The notes below the pieces were generated by a model. The model ran no database searches and was not told the origin of the DNA. It saw only the letters and a list, made by a program, of their open reading frames with translations. The translations under genes and the position numbers were made by a program. Shown here piece after piece: positions 52,411 to 60,499 of a DNA stretch of 64,000 bases. Every line of letters begins with the position of its first letter. Within the stretch, counting starts at the first letter, position 1. The DNA lies in contig NZ_VOQS01000005.1 in the NCBI RefSeq assembly GCF_007995085.1, forward strand, positions 992,001 to 1,056,000. The letters run 5' to 3'. Source of the stretch: Paraburkholderia azotifigens (GTDB lineage: Bacteria; Pseudomonadota; Gammaproteobacteria; Burkholderiales; Burkholderiaceae).

Positions 52411-54051
52411 TTACAGATCCTTCTTTTCCGCGAAGTACCAGTCCGAATCCTTGTTGATCCATTCGGGACCGACGCGTTGACGCGTCTGCTCTTCACCCGT
52501 CTTGAAGTACTCGCTCTTCACCGCGCGTTGCGCCATCGCTTCGTTGCGCTCGTCCCAGTCGCCCATCGAGACGCCGTACCACGGCCACTCGGGACGCAGC
52601 GCCGGCAAGCCGAGCTCTTCCCAGATTGCCTTCGCGTTCTCCATGTAGGGCTTCGTCGGCAACGACAGCGGCGGCAGTTTTTCCTTGCGCGTCGCGTTCA
52701 TCAGGATCACGCCGTCCACGGCGTCGTCGCCGCGCTGCGCACCCGACGTGCGCGGCCCGTGCCCCGTGTCGCGGCCATGCAGGATCTGCACGTCCTTGAT
52801 CGCATTCATCCGGTAGCTCATCGACCAGAAGATGGCGTCGCTGTTCTCCGGGTTGATGTCGTTGCTGACGGCGACCACGAGCTTGCCGACGGCCGGTTGC
52901 AGCGACGCGGCGCCCATCAGCGCGCGCCAGATCTCCGTTTCGGTTGCCTTCTCGCTGAATACGACGATCACGAGCTTGCGCAGATTCGTGAGCGGCTCGT
53001 GCATCACGACCTTTTCCACGCTCGCGATACGCAGCGAGTTCCTCAGGTGATCGAGGAACAGCGGCTCGAATGCCACTTTCTTGACCAGCGAGCTTTCGCT
53101 CGGCGTGACCTGGCTGATGATCGATACAAGGTGAGCATTCTTGCGGCGCGTGATCGCCGTCACGTTCATATACGGGTTGAATTCCTGCAGGTTCACGTGA
53201 CCATGCGATTCGCCGAACGGACCTTCCGGCTCCAGCGTATCCGTGGGCACGAAGCCTTCGATCACGATTTCCGCGTCGGCGGGCACGAGCAGATCGTTGG
53301 TCCTGCACTTCACGACGCGCAACGGCTCGCCAAGGATCGCGCCCGCGACGCCGAGTTCGTCCACGTCGATGGGCAGCTTCTGCACCGAACAGAACGACAC
53401 GGCAGGATGGCCGCCGATTACGAGCGCAGCGGGCATCGGTTTGCCCATCGCCTTGTACTTGAGCCAATGCTGATAGATGCCCTGCCCCATTTCGATCGAC
53501 GGATTGCAGCCGACCCGGCGCTTGCCCTTGATCTGCCCGCGGTACGTGCCCATGTTCTGGATGCCGTTTTCCGGGTCGACCGAGATGTACTGCGAACACG
53601 TCGTGTAGGGCGCATTGTCGAAACCCGGCGTCGAGATGGGAATCGGCAGATGTTCGAGTCCTTGCCCATCGACATCGAGATCGTCGCCGATGAAGCACAC
53701 TTCCTGGCATGGTGCTTCGTCGACGACGACGGGGGCGATCGGATTGCCCTTCGCGTGCTGCCACTTCTTGCCGATCTCGTCGACGGGCACGCCCATGCCG
53801 ATCGCGTACACCTCCCGGTTGATCGACAGCGCGCCGACCACGACGGGCAACTCGTAACGGCGTCCTTTGCTGTCGACGACGTTATGGAATACGAATGCCT
53901 TGCGATCCGATTCAGGGATGCCGCCGCGCAATTGCCAGCGCACGAGGGGATGAAGCTCCGTGTCCTTGTTGATCTCGCGATGGACGTGGACGACGAGGCC
54001 TTTTTCCTCCAAGGCCTGCAAATGTGTCTGGAAGGAAGGGAAATTTTTCAT
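52411..54051 (-). CDS. UbiD-family (de)carboxylase, second copy
   Basis: A protein of 546 residues starting at ATG 54051 (MKNFPSFQTHLQALEEKGLV). Prenyl-FMN-dependent UbiD fold: NIGTYRGQ-type motif (here NMGTYRGQIKGKRRVG), GEPLRVVKCRTNDLLVPADA, EGPFGESHGHVN with the catalytic Glu, and a C-terminal region with a strongly basic/acidic tail (KDSDWYFAEKKDL). It is closer in length and pattern to the arylic acid decarboxylases that pair with a UbiX than the first copy. It is divergent from UbiX, and two copies of the shared operator lie between. The substrate may be a di- or hydroxy-carboxylate; this is not determinable here. Confidence 0.92.
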   Translation of the reverse strand: MKNFPSFQTHLQALEEKGLVVHVHREINKDTELHPLVRWQLRGGIPESDRKAFVFHNVVDSKGRRYELPVVVGALSINREVYAIGMGVPVDEIGKKWQHAKGNPIAPVVVDEAPCQEVCFIGDDLDVDGQGLEHLPIPISTPGFDNAPYTTCSQYISVDPENGIQNMGTYRGQIKGKRRVGCNPSIEMGQGIYQHWLKYKAMGKPMPAALVIGGHPAVSFCSVQKLPIDVDELGVAGAILGEPLRVVKCRTNDLLVPADAEIVIEGFVPTDTLEPEGPFGESHGHVNLQEFNPYMNVTAITRRKNAHLVSIISQVTPSESSLVKKVAFEPLFLDHLRNSLRIASVEKVVMHEPLTNLRKLVIVVFSEKATETEIWRALMGAASLQPAVGKLVVAVSNDINPENSDAIFWSMSYRMNAIKDVQILHGRDTGHGPRTSGAQRGDDAVDGVILMNATRKEKLPPLSLPTKPYMENAKAIWEELGLPALRPEWPWYGVSMGDWDERNEAMAQRAVKSEYFKTGEEQTRQRVGPEWINKDSDWYFAEKKDL

Positions 54052-54290
54052 GGTTGTCCGGTGAATGATCAAGGGGAATACATCGCAAACCGGCCAGCCT
54101 CACGGATTCGCCTGTCGGATTGCATCGGTGTGAATCAGGCAACGTCGCATCGATGTGACGTGTCCGGGCAGCACGGCGGCAGTCAGATGCTGCCGTTCGG
54201 TGGACGTTGCCCGTCGAGTCGCGCGGCATGACATGCGGGACTGTGAGGGCAGACTGAGCCAGAACGCACGCCCTCGCAAACGGTGATTTC

Positions 54291-54316
54291 TCATGTTCGC
54301 CATGAACGGATTTCAT
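54291..54316 (+). promoter_or_regulatory. Three-half-site operator, ubiD/ubiX region, copy 1
   Basis: TCATG-ttcgc-CATGA-acgga-TTTCAT, an exact match to the shared consensus. Confidence 0.8.
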
Positions 54317-54372
54317 CCGCGCCATTGACGTGGCGTCGCACGCCAGACCCGGCTACTGACGATGAAAAGACT

Positions 54373-54398
54373 TCATGCCACGCATGAACAGATTTCGT
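54373..54398 (+). promoter_or_regulatory. Three-half-site operator, ubiD/ubiX region, copy 2
   Basis: TCATG-ccacg-CATGA-acaga-TTTCGT. The dyad is perfect and the third half-site has one mismatch. It lies 107 bp upstream of the UbiX start. Confidence 0.8.
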
Positions 54399-54504
54399 TT
54401 GAAGCGTGCCGCCTGCGTCATGCAACCTTCACGTAGCCGTATGCCGTCTGATGTGCGCGGGACGACACACATGCATGCGGGGCACTTCGGTTCAACGAGA
54501 GACG

Positions 54505-55113
54505 ATGGACATGGAACGACGCAAACGTATCGTGGTGGGAATCAGCGGCGCTTCGGGCGTCATCTATGGCGTGCGGCTGCTGGAGATGCTGCGCGAGCTG
54601 AACGTCGAATCGCATCTGGTCATGAGCCGCTCGGCGCAGATGACGCTGGCGTACGAGACCGATTTGCGCGCCGCGGACGTCCAGGCGCTCGCTCACGAGC
54701 ACTATCCGAATGCCGATATCGGCGCTGCGATTTCGAGCGGATCGTTTCGCGTGGATGGCATGATCGTCGCGCCTTGCTCGATGAAGACGCTTGCTGAAAT
54801 CGCGACGGGCAACACAGGCTCGCTGCTGTCGCGTGCCGCGGACGTCATGCTGAAGGAGCGCAAGCGGGTCGTGCTGATGGCGCGCGAAACACCGCTGCAT
54901 CTCGGGCATTTGCGCAACATGACTTCCGTTACGGAGGCAGGCGCGATTATCTATCCGCCCGTGCCTGCGTTTTATGCGCGGCCGGATAGTCTTGAGTCCA
55001 TGATCGATCACACGCTCGGACGCGTGCTCGATCTGTTCGACATCGACACAGGGACGGTCAAGCGATGGACGGGCGCGTCAGGCCATCGGCTCGTGAGTGT
55101 GATGAACGGATGA
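54505..55113 (+). CDS. ubiX: UbiX-family flavin prenyltransferase
   Basis: A protein of 202 residues starting at ATG 54505 (MDMERRKRIVVGISGASGVI); a second ATG six bases later is possible. FMN-binding GISGASGVIYGVRLLE, DGMIVAPCSMKTLAEIATGN, and LMARETPLHLGHLRNM are the UbiX/Pad1 signatures. It joins dimethylallyl phosphate to FMN to make prenylated FMN, the UbiD cofactor. A catabolic copy, divergent from the second UbiD gene and under the shared operator, would provide cofactor for both UbiD enzymes here. Confidence 0.95.
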   Translation: MDMERRKRIVVGISGASGVIYGVRLLEMLRELNVESHLVMSRSAQMTLAYETDLRAADVQALAHEHYPNADIGAAISSGSFRVDGMIVAPCSMKTLAEIATGNTGSLLSRAADVMLKERKRVVLMARETPLHLGHLRNMTSVTEAGAIIYPPVPAFYARPDSLESMIDHTLGRVLDLFDIDTGTVKRWTGASGHRLVSVMNG

Positions 55114-55165
55114 TTGCGCCACCGTTGGCGCCGCGCGGCAGCTTCGCCGAGCACGTGCATTTAAT

Positions 55166-55597
55166 TCAATGGTAGGTCGTCTTGGACGACTGCAGTTTCG
55201 TCAACACGCCGCCCTTGAAACGCAACCAGCCTTGTGAGCTTTGCATCACCACTTCGTCGTCTTGCCAGAACACGCGTTTGATTGTCATGCGCTTTTCCGA
55301 GCGCTGTACAAGCGGCGGACGGTGCCGAAAATCGTATAGCGCGAGGCCGGAATCGGTCTGCACGAGCATGCGTGTCACCGTTTGATATGAGCTGCTGGTT
55401 TCATCGAAATGCGTGAGCGTGCTCGCGCTGAAGCGATCGAAGCTTTGCGTGTCGAGCATCCCGACGAACTCGCGGTCGACGCGCACGAATTGCAGTTCGC
55501 CCGAGGGCGTGATGAGCGGGCCGGGCGCGTTGCTTTGGGCATGGACGCCCGTCAGGAAACAGGTGGCGGCGAGTGCAGCGAAGAGCAGTCGTTTCAT
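55166..55597 (-). CDS. Exported protein of unknown function, 143 aa
   Basis: ATG 55597 starts a Sec signal peptide (MKRLLFAALAATCFLTGVHA, cleavage before QSNAP). The mature peptide is beta-rich (LQFVRVDREFVGMLDTQSFD, RMTIKRVFWQDDEVVMQSSQ) and contains no cysteine. It resembles lipocalin-like surface-adhesion or DUF proteins of Burkholderia but I do not recognise a named family. It is transcribed alone toward UbiX. Confidence 0.65.
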   Translation of the reverse strand: MKRLLFAALAATCFLTGVHAQSNAPGPLITPSGELQFVRVDREFVGMLDTQSFDRFSASTLTHFDETSSSYQTVTRMLVQTDSGLALYDFRHRPPLVQRSEKRMTIKRVFWQDDEVVMQSSQGWLRFKGGVLTKLQSSKTTYH

Positions 55598-55874
55598 GGT
55601 TTTCTCTGGTGGCGGCGAGCCCCATACTGTACGGTTTCTAGAGCGGCGATGCAGGCCCCGACAGACTCCCGTCGTTCGCCGGTTCATAGGCGACCTGACC
55701 GAAGTACATCATCCGCCAGTTCTCCGACCTTGAGCAGTTTTCTCAAATGCCATTCAAAAAGGTCTAAATATGCCATTCACATTTAACCGAGACGTAAAAA
55801 TTTCCTCCCAATTCTTTCCGCGCATGGCAAACGTCGAATTGGAACCCCTTCACCTCAAACTGTCTGGCTAACAC
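55598..55874. other. AT-rich intergenic stretch with a direct repeat
   Basis: It has the lowest GC of the neighbourhood. It carries two copies of ATGCCATTCA at 55747 and 55770, 23 bp apart, which might bind a regulator of the exported protein gene. No gene is supported. Confidence 0.4.
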
Positions 55875-56420
55875 TTAAAAAGCCATTTGCCGCTGAAGAA
55901 CAGATTCTGCAGACTCTCCGACCAGTTCCTGATATGCAGCAGGCGCCGTCGCACCTTCAGTGTTGACCAGCAGTATGCGCGAAGCGCCATCGAGACCCAC
56001 CTGGCTGGACAACGGCTGGCCCTGCAATAGCGCGATCAGACCAGCAAGACCCGCTACACCCGACTCGCCTGCAACGACGGGGGCATCCGTGTCGCTCCCC
56101 GCAGCCAGGATACGCATCGCGTTCACTGCATCGGCATCGCCGATCGTCATGAAATGGTCGACACCCGGGAAACTCCCACAGATAGCTGACCAGTCCGGCT
56201 GCAAGACCACCGACGCCGCCCTGAATGAAGACATGCGTGTACGCCGGACGATCTGGCCGGCTATCGCTCTGTTCGACGATCTCCGCCGCGATCGTGCCGT
56301 AACCCTGCATCACGTCGCGCGGGATGTCTTCGTAACCGTCGTACGACGTATCGGACACGACGTGCCAGCCGTTCAGCGAAGCCAGTCGCGCCGCCTCTTC
56401 GACCGACTCATCGTAGGGAC
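55875..56420 (-). pseudogene. dpaL: Diaminopropionate ammonia-lyase remnant
   Basis: The minus strand reads PYDESVEEAARLASLNGWHV then VSDTSYDGYEDIPRDVMQGY and THVFIQGGVGGLAAGLV. Then a frameshift and a deletion of about 50 codons follow, resuming as VDHFMTIGDADAVNAMRILA and APVVAGESGVAGLAGLIALL to a TAA at 55875. These blocks are conserved in PLP-dependent diaminopropionate ammonia-lyase. The whole N-terminal half, including the PLP lysine, is missing. The 5' break point is at about 56415-56420, exactly where an oppositely oriented Lrp fragment begins. Confidence 0.8.
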
Positions 56421-56579
56421 TTCGTGCTGATCCTGACGGTTCGCAATATGGAGGAGTACACGGCCCTCACGCGGCAATTGTTCTTCTCGAACAACAACGT
56501 CAAACGATTCAAGACGCTGGTGAGCATGAGCAGCGTGAAGGTGGGGCTCGGTGTACCCGTGACTCCCGAGCGCGGGTGA
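56418..56579 (+). pseudogene. Lrp/AsnC-family regulator, C-terminal fragment
   Basis: The open frame reads DFVLILTVRNMEEYTALTRQ, then LFFSNNNVKRFKTLVSMSSV and KVGLGVPVTPERG, stop TGA at 56577-56579. This is the last part of the RAM ligand-binding domain of an Lrp/AsnC regulator. The DNA-binding half is absent. It abuts the dpaL remnant head to head. Such regulators are commonly divergent from amino-acid-degrading genes, so one deletion probably removed both 5' halves and the shared promoter. Confidence 0.75.
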
Positions 56580-56705
56580 CGCACGCGACTCGAGCCGCGT
56601 CGATCACCCTTGCATACCGCGGGCGATGCGCATTGTCGCCTCCCGTCCGCGAATGACGGCGCAGGACTATCGTGCGTAACGCCGCCAGCCAAAGCGATTC
56701 ACCCC

Positions 56706-57845
56706 TCATCCAAGCCGATAGACCCTCGTTGCTGTTCCTCGAAACAACGCTTCCCGTTCGGTCGCGCTCGCGTCCGCGGTCATCCGTTTGAACGCATTCC
56801 AGCCGTTGCTGTACGGATACGAGCCCTTGTCGACGGGGAAATTGCTCTCGAACATGCAACGATCAGCCCCGAAGGCTTCGATGCAGGTGTGCATCCACGG
56901 CTTCCACGCCTGCGCCAGCTGCGTCGATGAAGGCGGCAATTCACCTTTCTCGAAGTCGAAGCCGTTGATCCGCATCCCGAGTCCGCCAACCTTCACGTAG
57001 ACGTTAGGCAGCTGCGCCAGTTCTCGCATCGAGTGCGACCAGCTTTCGAACACTTCCTTGCGCCTGTCTTCGTAGCTCGCGATGCGCACGACACCGCCAC
57101 AGTGATTGACGATGATCGGCGTGTCGGGATAGGCCTTCGCAAGATCGAACAGTTCGGGAAGCTGCGGGAAGAATAGCCACGCGTCGTAGGACAGTCCGAG
57201 CGGCGCGAGTTGCGCGACGCCGGCGCGGTAATCGCGATCGAGCAGCAATCCGCGGGGCACGGCCGACAGCGGATTCACCAGCGTCTGGTCCGCGTCCCAT
57301 GTGACGAGATGGCGAACGCCTCGAAAACGCCCTTGCGCAGCCTCTAGATGCGCTTCGAGAACGTCACGCACCGCTGCGCCGCGACGAAGGTCCGCATAGC
57401 CGACCACACCCTTCGCGACTTGCGGCTTGCCCGTCTGTGCCGGCGCCGTCGCGCCGGTCACATACTCCGTTTCGCCAACCGGCCGCAGTGCCTCAGGCCC
57501 CGATTGCCGATAGCGCGTCAGCGCCTGCATGTACACGGAGGCCGTGATGTTATGCCCGGACTGTGCATCGTGAAGGTACTCGTCCAGCAGATATGTCCAA
57601 CCAGGCCGCTCGTAAAAATGATGATGCGCATCGACGATCGGCATCTCCGGTTCGAGGGCGGGCTCGGTCCCGGCGGCGAGCCATTCGGCTCGTACAGGCA
57701 GATAGTTGCTGGTCGGCTTCATGGGGCGTGTCGTTTCGTTGGCAATTGCCTGTGCGGCGGCGGTGGCGATGGCCGGCATGGCGAGCGTCGCGGCGGCGGC
57801 GCGCAGAAGCTGGCGACGCCTCATCGAATCGATCTGTCGTGTCAT
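56706..57845 (-). CDS. Amidohydrolase family 2 (pyrone-dicarboxylate lactonase-like), Tat-type leader
   Basis: A protein of 379 residues. ATG 57845 overlaps the MFS stop (ATGA). The leader MRRRQLLRAAAATLAMPAI is twin-arginine-like. The TIM-barrel amidohydrolase_2 fold follows: metal-binding VDAHHHFYERPGW, central IIVNHCGG, and ESNFPVDKGSYPYSNGWNAF with the catalytic region. Homologues hydrolyse lactones such as 2-pyrone-4,6-dicarboxylate or L-fucono/rhamnono-lactones. It is last in an operon with a lyase, CoA-transferase and MFS carrier. An exported version would open a lactone before uptake of the acid. Confidence 0.85.
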   Translation of the reverse strand: MTRQIDSMRRRQLLRAAAATLAMPAIATAAAQAIANETTRPMKPTSNYLPVRAEWLAAGTEPALEPEMPIVDAHHHFYERPGWTYLLDEYLHDAQSGHNITASVYMQALTRYRQSGPEALRPVGETEYVTGATAPAQTGKPQVAKGVVGYADLRRGAAVRDVLEAHLEAAQGRFRGVRHLVTWDADQTLVNPLSAVPRGLLLDRDYRAGVAQLAPLGLSYDAWLFFPQLPELFDLAKAYPDTPIIVNHCGGVVRIASYEDRRKEVFESWSHSMRELAQLPNVYVKVGGLGMRINGFDFEKGELPPSSTQLAQAWKPWMHTCIEAFGADRCMFESNFPVDKGSYPYSNGWNAFKRMTADASATEREALFRGTATRVYRLG

Positions 57846-59149
57846 CGTTCGCCCCGGTTGAATGCGTACAGGGACAGCGTCAACAGCGTCGTGACGCCAA
57901 GCACGATTGCCAGCCCGAACATGCCGGCAGTGAATGTGCCGTAGCTGTCCTTCAGATAGCCGACGAGATACGGACCGGCAAATCCGCCCAGCGCGCCGAT
58001 CGAATTGATCAGCGCCAGTCCGCCCGCGGCTGCCTGACCGGAAAGAAAGCGTGCGGGCAGCGTATAGAAAATCGTGCGTCCCGCGATCGTGCCGATCAGC
58101 GCCAGCGTCATGCCGACCATCGCGGGCAGCAGTTGATGAAAGCAGGTCGACACGCCGAGCGCGATCGCACCGATGAAGAGCCCTGCGGCGAGGTTGGCAA
58201 TGTGCCCTCCCCGGCGATCGACGCGCTTCGCCCACCACAGCAGTGCAATCGTGGCGAAGAAGTACGGCACCGCGGAAAACCAGCCCGTCTGCGTGACGCT
58301 CATGCCATGCGCCTTGAGCATCTGCGGCAGCCAGATGCCGATGCCATACGAACCCATCGTGAAGCCGAAGGAGATCATCGCAAGCACGTAGACCCGTGCG
58401 TCCTTGAGGGCAGCGCGAAAGTCCTTCTTCTTTTGTGCCGCTGACCCTTCGCGGTCGAATGCATTTTGCAGCGCGTAACGTTCTCCGTTCGACAGCCAGC
58501 GAGCATCGGCAGGCTTGTCGGCAAGCAGCTTCAAGACAAGGTATCCGAGCAGACATGCGGGAAGACCTTCGACGATGAACATCCATTTCCAGCCGGGCAG
58601 TCCGAGCACGCCGTCCAGCTGAAGAAGCCACGAGGACAAAGGCCCGCCGACGAGCGACGACAGCGGAGTCGAGACCGTGAACCACGCGAGCACGCGCGTC
58701 CGGTAACTGGCGGGGAACCAGACAGCAAGGAAAAAGATGACGCCGGGGAAGAAGCCCGCTTCGCCGATCCCGAGCAGCAGGCGGATCACATAGAAACTGG
58801 TCGGCCCGACGGCAAGCGCCGTTGCAGCCGCCATCAAGCCCCACGTGATCATGATGCGCGCCAGCCAGCGGCGGGCGCCGAAACGGTACAACGCGAGATT
58901 GCTCGGCACTTCGCAGATGCAATAGCCGGCGAACATGATGCCTGCGCCCCAGCCGAACTGCGTGGCCGTCAACCCGAGGTCGCGATTCATCGTGAGTGCC
59001 GCGAAACCGACGCTGGTGCGGTCCAGGTAGTTGAAGAAATAAGCGAGCGCGAGCAGCGGGATAAAACGCCACGCAGCTTTTCTGACTGCCTGCTGTTCGA
59101 GCGTGGTGGACGTCCCGGCCGCCATGCCCGAGGAAGAAACGGATGTCAT
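57842..59149 (-). CDS. MFS transporter, ACS family (phthalate/tartrate-like)
   Basis: A protein of 435 residues and 12 helices. FFNYLDRTSVGFAALTMNRD in helix 1 and YRFGARRWLARIMITWGLMA in the loop are the anion:cation symporter signatures (TtuB, phthalate and 4-hydroxyphenylacetate carriers). ATG 59149 follows GGAGACGACA. It is in the IclR-controlled operon, between CoA-transferase and amidohydrolase genes, so it probably imports the organic acid degraded by them. Confidence 0.88.
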   Translation of the reverse strand: MTSVSSSGMAAGTSTTLEQQAVRKAAWRFIPLLALAYFFNYLDRTSVGFAALTMNRDLGLTATQFGWGAGIMFAGYCICEVPSNLALYRFGARRWLARIMITWGLMAAATALAVGPTSFYVIRLLLGIGEAGFFPGVIFFLAVWFPASYRTRVLAWFTVSTPLSSLVGGPLSSWLLQLDGVLGLPGWKWMFIVEGLPACLLGYLVLKLLADKPADARWLSNGERYALQNAFDREGSAAQKKKDFRAALKDARVYVLAMISFGFTMGSYGIGIWLPQMLKAHGMSVTQTGWFSAVPYFFATIALLWWAKRVDRRGGHIANLAAGLFIGAIALGVSTCFHQLLPAMVGMTLALIGTIAGRTIFYTLPARFLSGQAAAGGLALINSIGALGGFAGPYLVGYLKDSYGTFTAGMFGLAIVLGVTTLLTLSLYAFNRGER

Positions 59150-59230
59150 TGTCGTCTCCAGACAATTCGCTGGCGCCGCCGGCCACAGTGCGGCCTGCGT
59201 TGCGCAGCGTTTCCTTGTGATGCCTTGTTT

Positions 59231-60499
59231 TCAGGCGCTGGCCAGCTCGTTGGCGGAAGGATTCGGGTGATCGCCCGCTGGCTCGTTCTGACATCGGACA
59301 ACACCTGCATCGACGAGCTGTCGCAGTTCGTCATCGGTGTAGCCGAGTTGCTGCAGCAGCGCGCGCGTGTCCTGTCCAAGTGCGGGCGGCGCTGCGCGAA
59401 GCCGCAAGCGCTCGCCGCCCAGCGTGAGCGGCAGCAGCGCGGTCCGCGTGGAGACGGCTTCGCCTGCGCCGCTGGCATCGGGCGGCAGCGTCACATCGGC
59501 GAGGCCTCCCGTCGCGAGCAGATGCGGATCGTCGAACAGATCCTGTGGCCTCGTGATCGGCGCGTACGGCAAGCCGATGCGCTCGAAAATCGTGCTGATT
59601 TCCGCCGCACTGAACGCCGCCATATGCTGGCGAAGCCGCGGCAACAGCCAGTCGCGCGCCTCTACACGCTGATTGTTGGTGGCGATCCGTTCGTCCGACT
59701 TCAGTTCATCCAGGCCGAATGCATCGCAAAACAAGGCCCATTGCGTGTCGGACACGACGGCGAGAAAAATCTGTTCGCCGTTCCTGACAGAGAACACGTC
59801 GTACACGGCCCACGCGGAGATGCGGCTTGGCATCGGTGCCGCAGCCGTTCCCGTGACCGCGTATTGCATCATGTGCTGCGCAACGAGAAACACGTTGTTC
59901 TCGAACAGCGCGCTTTGAACTTCCTGGCCTTTGCCTGTGCGCTCGCGTTGCGCGAGGGCAGCCATCGCGCCGATCGCTCCGAACATGCCGCCCATGATGT
60001 CGTTGACGCTCGTGCCCGCGCGCAGCGGACGTCCCTCCGGTCCCGTCATGTAGGCAAGGCCGCCCATCATCTGCACGACTTCATCCAGTGCGGTCCGGTG
60101 GTCGTATGGACCGGGCAGGAAACCTTTGTGCGAGACGTAGATGATCCGGGGATTGATCTTCGATAGCGCCGCATAGCCCAGGCCGAGCTTGTCCATCGAG
60201 CCGCTCTTGAAGTTCTCGCTGAAAATGTCCGCGCCTGCGAGGAGCTTGTGCACGACCTCGATTCCGCGCGCGTCTTTGACGTCGACCGCAATGCTCTTCT
60301 TGTTCCGGTTGAACGTGCCGAAGAAACCCGCCCCCGATCCGCGCAGCGAGCGCGTGCTATCGCCCGCGACCGGCTCGATCTTGATGACCTCGGCGCCAAG
60401 ATCGGCCAGCACCATGCCGCAGGTCGGCCCCATCACCATATGCGTCATCTCGACCACGCGCACGCCGCTGTACGGCAGGGACTGATTCGTATCATTCAT
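59231..60499 (-). CDS. Family III CoA-transferase (CaiB/BaiF)
   Basis: A protein of 422 residues starting at ATG 60499 (MNDTNQSLPYSGVRVVEMTH). Family features: VLADLGAEVIKIEPVAGDSTR, NRNKKSIAVDVKD, and GTSVNDIMGGMFGAIGAMAA with the catalytic Asp region. It transfers CoA between a donor such as succinyl-CoA and an organic acid in the cytosol. Its start overlaps the lyase stop (ATGA), so the two work together: CoA activation and then C-C cleavage. Confidence 0.92.
   Translation of the reverse strand: MNDTNQSLPYSGVRVVEMTHMVMGPTCGMVLADLGAEVIKIEPVAGDSTRSLRGSGAGFFGTFNRNKKSIAVDVKDARGIEVVHKLLAGADIFSENFKSGSMDKLGLGYAALSKINPRIIYVSHKGFLPGPYDHRTALDEVVQMMGGLAYMTGPEGRPLRAGTSVNDIMGGMFGAIGAMAALAQRERTGKGQEVQSALFENNVFLVAQHMMQYAVTGTAAAPMPSRISAWAVYDVFSVRNGEQIFLAVVSDTQWALFCDAFGLDELKSDERIATNNQRVEARDWLLPRLRQHMAAFSAAEISTIFERIGLPYAPITRPQDLFDDPHLLATGGLADVTLPPDASGAGEAVSTRTALLPLTLGGERLRLRAAPPALGQDTRALLQQLGYTDDELRQLVDAGVVRCQNEPAGDHPNPSANELASA

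Larger units (their letters stand above)
54052..54504. other. 453-bp divergent control region between ubiD copy 2 and ubiX
   Basis: It holds two copies of the shared operator at 54291 and 54373, 82 bp apart (close to eight helical turns). No gene is supported. Confidence 0.65.
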
